Positions 8,438 through 15,017 of a stretch of DNA of 50,800 bases are shown in pieces. The notes below the pieces were generated by a model that did no database searches, was not told where the DNA came from, and saw only the letters and a list, made by a program, of their open reading frames with translations. Position numbers and translations under genes: made by a program. This DNA is from Christensenellaceae bacterium (GTDB taxonomy: Bacteria; Bacillota; Clostridia; Christensenellales; Aristaeellaceae). The DNA is taken from assembly GCA_012518615.1 (NCBI GenBank), contig JAAYRU010000028.1, positions 1 to 50,800 on the forward strand, given 5' to 3'. Within the stretch, counting starts at the first letter, position 1. Each line of letters starts with the position of its first letter.

Positions 8438-9739
8438 TTATTCCCTCTTTGTATTTGACATATCCACCATCTGTTGGGCCATAACCTTAAGCCTATCCCT
8501 CAGTATGAATATACAGTCTGTAATATTGCAATATCCCCTCACTATGTCCTCTGCAAAGGACCTGCACGTGGGAGAGCCGCAGGAGCCGCAGTCGTACCCC
8601 GGAAGGCTTTCGAGTATGTCGTTTATGCGCTCCATTTTTTCTATGGCGGTTGATACTTCTTCATCTAGCTGCATACTGCAGTTTTCAGGTATGGGAGTAT
8701 CCATCTTAAAATCATAGCTGTTAAGTACTCTGCATGGCACCGTCTCTTCGGGACGCTCACATGGGAGCTCGCTTACAAGCTGCATCACCTTGTTGCGCGC
8801 TACATATTTATTTTCGTATGTAAGCGGTCCGCCAACACAACCGCCAGGACATGCCGCCCCTTCAAGGTAGTCAAGGTCGCGCAGCCTGCCATTTTCTATT
8901 TCCTCAAGCACATTCGCCACATTTTCAATGCCATCAACCGCCATGGTTTTGTTAATATTTGTAGCCCTTGATTCTCCACCGGAATTAGCCCAACCCACGC
9001 CATAGGGAGTGGCTATCTTAATGTTTTCATCGGGAGTTATCTTGTTAAGTATTGGAAATACGCATGCATATATATCCAGCATTGATATAACGCCGTCAAC
9101 CTCGGACTTCTCCTGCCCTATTGGGTTTCTAACCGCAGTTACCTTGGCGGCGCAAGGCGTTATAAAAAACACGCCTATCTCGTCCTTTGGAACGGAATGT
9201 TTTTTGGAATACTCCGCCCTCGCCATAGTAGCCGCAACTTCCATAGGCTGTTTAACCTTTACTATATTGGGTAAAAGCGTTGGGAATTTAATCTGTATCA
9301 TACGGGTTATAGCAGGACAGGCGGAAGAAATAAGCGGCTTTGGCCTATCAGGGTTTTTAAGCTCTTCCTGAAGCATCCTTGTTGCAATATCCGCACCCTT
9401 GGCAACCTCAAACACATCTGTAAAACCTATATGCTTTAGCACTTCAATTATTACGGCTATGCTCTTTGCATGGTAGAACTGCCCGTAAAGAGATGGCGCA
9501 GGAAGCGCTATGCGATGCTCAAAATTTTCAATAATGCCTAAATCGTCAGTCATGGCGACTTTTGCGTGATAGCTGCAAGTACGTATACATTCACCACAGT
9601 CTACACAGCGCTCGTCCATTATAAAAGCCCTGCCGCCCCTAACCCTTATCGCTTCCATAGGGCAGCGGGTAAGGCAGTTTGTACAGCCCTTACACTTTGA
9701 TGCATCAAGTGTAACAGAATGGAAGCGTTTATTCACCAT
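8438..9739 (-). CDS. Sensory-type [FeFe] hydrogenase-like protein (HydS-like)
   Basis: The 433-residue protein carries two N-terminal [4Fe-4S] motifs (C16/19/22/26 and C45/48/51/55) and an H-cluster-type domain with altered signatures: SSACPA at 138-143 (Ala140 at the proton-relay Cys position), TPCAAK at 194-199 and ACPGGCVGGP around 297-305. A C-terminal FeS domain follows (C384, C387, C392, C404, C409). All four H-cluster cysteine ligands appear kept while the proton-relay Cys is Ala, as reported for the putative sensory hydrogenase HydS of Thermotoga maritima. There is no obvious PAS or kinase domain after the FeS domain. It is therefore more likely a redox/H2 sensor than a fast catalyst. 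The start overlaps the end of the upstream ATPase gene by 11 bases. Confidence 0.86.
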   Translation of the reverse strand: MVNKRFHSVTLDASKCKGCTNCLTRCPMEAIRVRGGRAFIMDERCVDCGECIRTCSYHAKVAMTDDLGIIENFEHRIALPAPSLYGQFYHAKSIAVIIEVLKHIGFTDVFEVAKGADIATRMLQEELKNPDRPKPLISSACPAITRMIQIKFPTLLPNIVKVKQPMEVAATMARAEYSKKHSVPKDEIGVFFITPCAAKVTAVRNPIGQEKSEVDGVISMLDIYACVFPILNKITPDENIKIATPYGVGWANSGGESRATNINKTMAVDGIENVANVLEEIENGRLRDLDYLEGAACPGGCVGGPLTYENKYVARNKVMQLVSELPCERPEETVPCRVLNSYDFKMDTPIPENCSMQLDEEVSTAIEKMERINDILESLPGYDCGSCGSPTCRSFAEDIVRGYCNITDCIFILRDRLKVMAQQMVDMSNTKRE

Positions 9740-10160
9740 TGCCGCCCCCTAGTAGAAAGCCCATGCTTATTTTAGTGCCCTTGTTAAGCTCGCTCTCTAT
9801 ATTGAATATATCCGCATTGCGCTTCATATTGGGTATTCCCATACCGGCACCAAAACCCATGCCTTGGGCAACTTCATCGGCGGTAGAATAGCCCTCTCTC
9901 ATGGCGTTTTCTATATTGGGTATACCGGGACCTATATCCTCTGATATAAGCCAGATATAATCTCCATCTACATTTATGCTAAGCGTACCGCCAAAAGAAT
10001 GTATTACTAAATTCATCTCAACCTCATAGGCGGCAACGGATATGCGCCTTAGAACAGATCCGCCTATACCAAGCTTTTTTAGCATATTTTTCATCTTCGT
10101 GCTTGCCTCGCCCGCACGCAGATAATCCCCCTTTTCTACGCTAAAACTTTCGGCAATCAT
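9729..10160 (-). CDS. Anti-sigma-type (SpoIIAB/RsbW-like) ATPase
   Basis: The 143-residue protein is a compact HATPase domain: ISVAAYEVEMNLVIHSFGG (N-box), then EDIGPGIPNIENAM and a glycine-rich MGFGAGMGIPNMKRNAD lid, matching stand-alone anti-sigma regulatory serine kinases. The preferred start is the ATG at 10160, which overlaps the upstream DRTGG stop codon (ATGA) and follows GAGGAAG. An in-frame start at 10187 would overlap the upstream gene further. No partner anti-anti-sigma factor is in the window. With the sensory hydrogenase next to it, it may act as its signalling output; this is inference. Confidence 0.85.
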   Translation of the reverse strand: MIAESFSVEKGDYLRAGEASTKMKNMLKKLGIGGSVLRRISVAAYEVEMNLVIHSFGGTLSINVDGDYIWLISEDIGPGIPNIENAMREGYSTADEVAQGMGFGAGMGIPNMKRNADIFNIESELNKGTKISMGFLLGGGNGE

Positions 10161-10534
10161 TTTACTTCCTCTTTTTCTTCGTCCCATGTCATAGCAGCGC
10201 CCCTTAGCCCACCTTCATATAGTAGCCCGGCGCAGGTAAACATAGTTTTATTTGCGGTTAGCACAACAAGGTTCATCTGTTTCGCTCTTTCAATTATTTC
10301 ATCAGAGGGCACTTTTCCGCGGGCAAATATTATACATTTAAGATCTAATATTTCGGCGGTGCGCAGTACATGCATGTTAGTAAGACCTGTAAGCAGTAAG
10401 GTTTTTTCATTTACAAAGGCAAGCACATCGCTCATAAGGTCAGAGCAACATGCACTCTTTACCACTAATGATAGTTTGTCCTCGCCACAAAGTACGCGGG
10501 CATCTAATATGGATACAATTTTTTCTATCGTCAT
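10157..10534 (-). CDS. DRTGG-domain protein (first gene of the hydrogenase operon)
   Basis: This 125-residue soluble protein consists of a short N-terminal lead (IEKIVSILDARVLCGED) and a DRTGG-like fold with LLLTGLTNMHVLRTAE and ending in LLYEGGLRGAAMTW. No catalytic residues are recognised. It opens the operon, directly after a good sigma-A promoter, and is followed by an ATGA overlap with the anti-sigma-type ATPase. The pairing DRTGG-ATPase-HydS-DRTGG-PHP is conserved in my memory of clostridial hyd operons, which suggests one signalling unit. What it binds is unknown. Confidence 0.78.
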   Translation of the reverse strand: MTIEKIVSILDARVLCGEDKLSLVVKSACCSDLMSDVLAFVNEKTLLLTGLTNMHVLRTAEILDLKCIIFARGKVPSDEIIERAKQMNLVVLTANKTMFTCAGLLYEGGLRGAAMTWDEEKEEVK

Positions 10535-10554
10535 ACAACACCTCCATGAGTGCC

Positions 10555-10583
10555 ATAATAAACTATATTTAGCAAATACTCAA
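10555..10583 (-). promoter_or_regulatory. Sigma-A promoter of the hydrogenase operon
   Basis: On the minus strand TTGAGT (10583-10578) and TATTAT (10560-10555) are spaced by 17 bases. It lies just 20 bases upstream of the first start codon, so the 5' leader is very short and leaves no room for a leader RNA element. Confidence 0.7.
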
Positions 10584-10834
10584 GCAGTTTAGGTTGAAAA
10601 CGGAACATATTTGATAAGCTTTATGTTTAGACTTTCATGAAACATACATTTCATGCGCTTTTAACAAATTAAATCATATACATAATTGTTTATTATATAT
10701 GCGCCTTTAATAAGGATTTTCGTCTTTTTATTGTTGATATATTTACACATTCTCGCGTTTGTTACATTTACATTTATAAACTATTTTTTGGGTAAATTTT
10801 ATTGTACAAAATTAAAATTATACATATAAATCTA
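10584..10834. other. AT-rich divergent intergenic region
   Basis: This very AT-rich stretch separates the promoter of the hydrogenase operon from the promoter of the 163-residue protein gene. I see no ORF with a ribosome binding site, no tRNA-like fold and no strong terminator hairpin. Confidence 0.5.
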
Positions 10835-10863
10835 TTGTAAATTGTGGTTTAATATGTTATACT
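10835..10863 (+). promoter_or_regulatory. Sigma-A promoter of the 163-residue protein gene
   Basis: TTGTAA (10835-10840) and TATACT (10858-10863) have a 17-base spacer, 35 bases upstream of the ATG. Confidence 0.65.
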
Positions 10864-10897
10864 CCCCTACATATAGTTATTTCGGGGTTGATTATCT

Positions 10898-11389
10898 ATG
10901 AAACTTTTGGTTCTATGCACTGCATCAATATTCATAATCACCGCATTAATCCTGCGAGCCTACTGTAAGGTAAAGCACAGGAGAGATAGAAAACTCATGG
11001 AATATGTACGCGCATCAAACCTGTACCTGCAGCTATATGAAATTATGAATAACATAGGTAACTTCGCAGTTGATGAAATTATTATAGAAAACAGCGGTGT
11101 TAGAGCTACAAGCGTATACCCCGCGCATAAACTGTTTGACTATTCTTTCAAACAAAACGGCAATAGCTGCCGCAACAAGGAACTTGCGCGCATAGTCGCC
11201 CTGCTGCTGGCAATGGATTTTAGCCTGCTTTCAGACCCTTCCATATACCAGCTGCGCAGGTACAGGATATACCGCATGAACGGCAAAAAGGAGTACGGCT
11301 TCCGCTATACCCTGCGCCGCCATTATAAAGACGAAATATTCAGCTACCGCCAACAGATGCACAAATCCGCTTCTTTACTTATAAGATAA
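10898..11389 (+). CDS. Membrane-anchored protein of unknown function
   Basis: I do not recognise this 163-residue protein. Residues 3-20 form one hydrophobic segment (LLVLCTASIFIITALIL) and are followed by a strongly basic stretch (CKVKHRRDRK), so a single N-terminal membrane anchor with the remainder in the cytoplasm is likely. The rest is rich in Arg, Tyr and Lys towards the C-terminus (LRRYRIYRMNGKKEYGFRYTLRRHYKDE), which could bind nucleic acid or phospholipid. It has its own promoter and a terminator and stands alone between minus-strand operons. The Shine-Dalgarno (CGGGG, 10 bases before the ATG) is weak. That it is a real gene rests on the promoter/terminator framing and on the lack of an open minus-strand alternative. 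Confidence 0.65.
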   Translation: MKLLVLCTASIFIITALILRAYCKVKHRRDRKLMEYVRASNLYLQLYEIMNNIGNFAVDEIIIENSGVRATSVYPAHKLFDYSFKQNGNSCRNKELARIVALLLAMDFSLLSDPSIYQLRRYRIYRMNGKKEYGFRYTLRRHYKDEIFSYRQQMHKSASLLIR

Positions 11390-11444
11390 GAGTTTTTTCA
11401 TTGTTTCCTCCTTCCAATCGCCGATGTGGGTTCCGGCAAAGCAA

Positions 11445-11472
11445 AACCGCCTTTTGCGAATAAAAGGCGGTT
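11445..11472. terminator. Bidirectional terminator between convergent genes
   Basis: AACCGCCTTTT / AAAAGGCGGTT form an 11-bp stem with a 6-base loop, followed on the plus strand by GTGTTTTA. It lies between the end of the 163-residue protein gene and the end of the flavin reductase gene, so it can serve both. Confidence 0.75.
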
Positions 11473-11523
11473 GTGTTTTATGCATATTCAGTTTTTATAA
11501 TATTTATCTCAGTTTAAATATAA

Positions 11524-12117
11524 CTATTTCCCCATACGGCGCTTAAGCACCTTTTTTGATGCTATAGAGTAGCCGAAAAAGCCGAGCTTTTCAGCTGTGG
11601 CAAAGTATTCTCCGTGTTGGTAGGACACAAGCCTAGCCTTTACAAAATCCACCCTGCCGTTTTCATCAAAAAGGTAGTCCTTAGCGTATACTCCCATAAC
11701 TTCGGCTAAAAACATGGTATGCGAAGGCAGCTCTATAATTTCCCTAACGCTGCAAGCCATAAATATGGGCGTTTCCTCTATTGCGGGAGCGTATTTAAGC
11801 TCCTCTATATTTATGGGGGTAAAATTGCAGGCTTCAAATTTATCAATATCCCTGCCTGATTTTACTCCGCAAAAGTCAGCAGCTTTTACAAGCTCCTCGC
11901 TTACAAAATTTACCACAAATTCCTTGGTATCCATAAGCATAGCATATGAATACCTTTCAGGCGTTACAGATATTGAAAGCATAGGCGGCTTTGAATTTAC
12001 CACTCCCACCCATGCTATAGTTATTATGTTATAATTGTTTTCTCTATCGCTGCAGCTTACCATTACAACCGGCGTTGGGGCAAGAAGCGCGCCCGTGTTT
12101 ATATGTGTAAAAGACAT
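11524..12117 (-). CDS. Flavin reductase-like / flavoredoxin family protein
   Basis: The 197-residue protein has the FMN-binding split-barrel layout of the flavin reductase-like/flavoredoxin family: an N-terminal LLAPTPVVMVSC strand, NIITIAWVGVVNSKPPMLSISV, and a VNFVSEELVKAADFCGVKSGRD segment in the middle. In anaerobes these proteins bind FMN tightly and act as electron carriers or NAD(P)H:flavin reductases. It is the last gene of a minus-strand run, nine bases after the binding-protein gene, with AAGGAG before the ATG. The partner is not evident from the sequence. Confidence 0.85.
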   Translation of the reverse strand: MSFTHINTGALLAPTPVVMVSCSDRENNYNIITIAWVGVVNSKPPMLSISVTPERYSYAMLMDTKEFVVNFVSEELVKAADFCGVKSGRDIDKFEACNFTPINIEELKYAPAIEETPIFMACSVREIIELPSHTMFLAEVMGVYAKDYLFDENGRVDFVKARLVSYQHGEYFATAEKLGFFGYSIASKKVLKRRMGK

Positions 12118-12126
12118 GTTTTCTCC

Positions 12127-13713
12127 TTATTGTATGCCTTGTACGCCCTCGGCTATGCCACGCAGCACCTCAGGCTCTCTTATATCCCTAGCGTCTGTAA
12201 AAAGCCTACGGGTAAGCACAGCGCCTTTTCGATAATAGAGGCACATGAAAGGGCAGTCATCCGCGAATAGAGATTGTATCTGGAAAAGCACATTGCGGTA
12301 CTCGTCCTTATCCATGGTTTTACGGAGCGTTTCAAAAAGCCTATCCATTATATCTGAAGAATAGCGCATGTAGTTGCAAGTATTGTTTGTCATAAGCAGA
12401 AAACCGGGGTCGGGCACCATGTCCATATTAAATGCCGCAAGCGCAAGGTCGAAGTTGCTTGCCTTAAGCCTTGCGCGGGCATCGTCGTAGCTTAAAAGGT
12501 CTATCCTTGTGGCAATACCCACATTTTGAAGCATAGAGGCTATGGTATTCGCCGCCATCATTCTAACTGAATTATCCGGCTCTTCATACACTATAAACCT
12601 TAGGCTTAGATTAGCCTTTTCTCCGTTTATTACGGTATCGCGTATGCCGTCATCATCGCTATCCTCCCATCCGGCTTCGCTTAGTAGCTGCTTTGCTTTC
12701 TCTGGGTCAAACTGAAATTTTTCGTGTTCTTCGTTATAATAACGGGTACCGGGCATCATGGGCGTATCGGTACGCTGTGCCATATCCATATATACGCTGT
12801 TTAATATATCGGGTATATTAATAGCATACCTTATAGCCTTTCTAACCCTTATATCCCCAAGCTCTCTAGCTCTAGTATTCATAAGCAGGGTTTCAAGCTG
12901 CTTAGTTCTATATGTCATGTTAAGGCTGCTTGAGCTTGACCTATACTGCGCCGCGGTTAGCGAGCGAGTGATTATAGCGTCCACCCTGTTATATTCAAAG
13001 CTTGATATAAGCTCTCTGTTTGCTACATGGAATATAGCCATAATTGAGGATAACTTAGGTTTACCCCGCCACCAGCTCTCATTTGCGGAGAGTATTAAAA
13101 AATCCTTAGGCTCAAAGCGGGATATTACATAAGGTCCCGTTCCTATAGGGTTTTCAGCCTGCACCTGACTTGCGGGAAGCACGGGAAAATTCATGGCGTA
13201 TAGAAAACCGTAGTTTTTCCTGCTTGTTTTTATTACCACGGTTAAATTATCGTTTGCGCTTATGCTGTCTATCATATACCTAAGCGATGCGTACGCGCCT
13301 TTATTAGCAGCATCGCTCTTGGCTAAGTCTATAATAGTGTTGGCAGAGGCAACCACATCGTTTGCGGTTAGCGGAGTACCGTCATGAAATGTGATGCCTT
13401 CCCTTAAATAGAAATACCAAGTATCGCCATCTTTCGTGTGCTCCCAGCTTTTGCATAGGTTGGGCTGGGGGATTAAATCATCATCTATGGATACAAGCCC
13501 CTCGTAAACTAAATCGGTTAGGGACATCATCTCCCTTTCGACTGCAATAAAGGGGTTTAAGTACTGGGTAGTAACAGATATTATGCCTATGGTCATGCCG
13601 TCATCCTCTTCCTCTGCCATTGCACAGGAAAAAAGCAACACAAGCGCAATTAATACCGCAAACAGCTTTTTATTGGTTGACAACATAGTTTTCATAGTAG
13701 AGCGCATATGCAT
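12127..13713 (-). CDS. Oligopeptide/nickel-type ABC substrate-binding protein (SBP_bac_5)
   Basis: The 528-residue protein has a hydrophobic signal sequence (about residues 16-32, then AMAEEEDDG) and the family-5 extracellular binding protein fold: LVYEGLVSIDDDLIPQPNLCKSW and the DGTPLTANDVVAS segment near the N-terminus. It would bind peptides or similar solutes outside the cell. No permease or ATPase of the matching Opp/Dpp type is in the window, so it is an orphan whose transporter must lie elsewhere, or it has a sensing role. The ATG at 13713 (AAGGTG upstream) overlaps the 3' end of the lytic transglycosylase gene by 44 bases. A later in-frame ATG at 13695 has no ribosome binding site. 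Confidence 0.87.
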   Translation of the reverse strand: MHMRSTMKTMLSTNKKLFAVLIALVLLFSCAMAEEEDDGMTIGIISVTTQYLNPFIAVEREMMSLTDLVYEGLVSIDDDLIPQPNLCKSWEHTKDGDTWYFYLREGITFHDGTPLTANDVVASANTIIDLAKSDAANKGAYASLRYMIDSISANDNLTVVIKTSRKNYGFLYAMNFPVLPASQVQAENPIGTGPYVISRFEPKDFLILSANESWWRGKPKLSSIMAIFHVANRELISSFEYNRVDAIITRSLTAAQYRSSSSSLNMTYRTKQLETLLMNTRARELGDIRVRKAIRYAINIPDILNSVYMDMAQRTDTPMMPGTRYYNEEHEKFQFDPEKAKQLLSEAGWEDSDDDGIRDTVINGEKANLSLRFIVYEEPDNSVRMMAANTIASMLQNVGIATRIDLLSYDDARARLKASNFDLALAAFNMDMVPDPGFLLMTNNTCNYMRYSSDIMDRLFETLRKTMDKDEYRNVLFQIQSLFADDCPFMCLYYRKGAVLTRRLFTDARDIREPEVLRGIAEGVQGIQ

Positions 13714-14404
13714 TCATCACCTTTTTAACATAGTCCTTAGTGTCGTCCATGGGTATTTCATGGGTACCAAGGTTTACTCCATCCTCTGAGTGGCGAAGCA
13801 GCCAAAGCTTAACATTGCTAAGCCCCGCATGGTAGGCGGAAGCCACAAGAATGGGATCTCCACCGAAATTATCGCTTAAATATGATAAATACCAAGTTCC
13901 AAAGCGTATATTTATATCGGGGTCAAACAGGTGTTCATATGTATATCCTTCAACATTAAGCTTGCCTGCTATCCACTTGCCGGTATCTTCCATTATTTGC
14001 ATAAGCCCCCTTGCGCCTACCCTGCTCTGGGCGTACATATCGTAGTGGCTTTCCCTAGCGATTACAGCAGACACCATATTTGAATCCACCTGATACATTG
14101 CAGAATATTTATTAATAATATCCTCAACTCCGCTATTTTTTCGCAAGTTTACATAGTAGACCAGCTCGTCCTCGTGGCGCTTTTTGGCAGCTTCCCTTTC
14201 GGCGTGCAGATTATCAAGCCTTGTTTGCGCTGTATTCTTATTTATTATTGCGTATGCTAAAAACGCAAGCGATACCACAAGCAATATCCAAACTATAGGG
14301 GATACTCTCCTTTTCCCCCTTGCTTTAGCGCTTCTCCTGTTGCTTCTTATATTCCTATCGCTTCTGCGCCGCCTTGCTGTAGGTCTATCATTATCAGCCG
14401 TCAA
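13670..14404 (-). CDS. Membrane-anchored lytic transglycosylase (SLT domain)
   Basis: The 244-residue protein has a highly basic cytoplasmic N-terminus (Arg-rich, about residues 10-34), one transmembrane helix (about 37-56), a short coiled stretch, and an SLT/lysozyme-like domain: MVSAVIARESHYDMYA with the catalytic Glu, GARGLMQIM, FDPDINIRFGTWYLS and VASAYHAG. It cleaves peptidoglycan glycan strands outside the membrane. I choose the TTG at 14404, 7 bases after AAGGAGG; a TTG at 14410 would be too close to the Shine-Dalgarno. The start overlaps the end of coaE by 11 bases. Confidence 0.9.
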   Translation of the reverse strand: MTADNDRPTARRRRSDRNIRSNRRSAKARGKRRVSPIVWILLVVSLAFLAYAIINKNTAQTRLDNLHAEREAAKKRHEDELVYYVNLRKNSGVEDIINKYSAMYQVDSNMVSAVIARESHYDMYAQSRVGARGLMQIMEDTGKWIAGKLNVEGYTYEHLFDPDINIRFGTWYLSYLSDNFGGDPILVASAYHAGLSNVKLWLLRHSEDGVNLGTHEIPMDDTKDYVKKVMNAYALYYENYVVNQ

Positions 14405-15017
14405 GCCCAAGCCTCCTTAATAAATCATCCCATAGCTCTTGTGTTTGTCTAAAAGTATTCTCGTATTCAAAAGAGCTGTCTATTACATGGTCGCTCCTTG
14501 CAAGCCTTTCATCGTTTGACATCTGGCAGAGTATACGCGCCCTTGCCTGCTCATCGGTTAATTTATTGCGCTTCATAAGCCTTTTCATCTGATTTTCAAA
14601 GCTGGTGTATACAGTCCACACCTCATCGCAGATTTTATCCATACCCGTTTCAAAAAGCAAGGGTACCTCAAATGTAACTATTGGATTATCAGAAAGCTCA
14701 TCAAGCTGCCTTTTCATTTCTTCAAATATAATAGGGTGGGTTATTTCATTTAATTTTTCAAGCTTATCACAGTCAAAAAAAACTATTGCGCTTAAGCTGC
14801 TACGGTTAAGCTCTCCATTATCATAAAACACACCATCGCCAAATGCCTGCCTTATATAGGGCAAGGCAGGTCCATCTTTTGCGGTAATATTTCGGGAGAT
14901 TTCATCGGCATCTATAACAGGGCAGCCAAAGCCCCTAATATAGCCCGCTACATTGCTCTTACCGCTTGCTATTCCGCCTGTTAGCCCCAGTATGTATGGC
15001 TTATTACTTGGTTTCAT
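14394..15017 (-). CDS. coaE: Dephospho-CoA kinase
   Basis: The 207-residue protein has the P-loop GLTGGIASGKSNVA at residues 12-25, DADEISR (substrate Asp) at about 36-42, and VPLLFETGMD near the middle. It catalyses the last step of coenzyme A synthesis, phosphorylating the 3'-OH of dephospho-CoA. Length is normal. The ATG overlaps the 3' end of polA by 14 bases, and the polA-coaE pair is common in Firmicutes. Confidence 0.96.
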   Translation of the reverse strand: MKPSNKPYILGLTGGIASGKSNVAGYIRGFGCPVIDADEISRNITAKDGPALPYIRQAFGDGVFYDNGELNRSSLSAIVFFDCDKLEKLNEITHPIIFEEMKRQLDELSDNPIVTFEVPLLFETGMDKICDEVWTVYTSFENQMKRLMKRNKLTDEQARARILCQMSNDERLARSDHVIDSSFEYENTFRQTQELWDDLLRRLGLDG

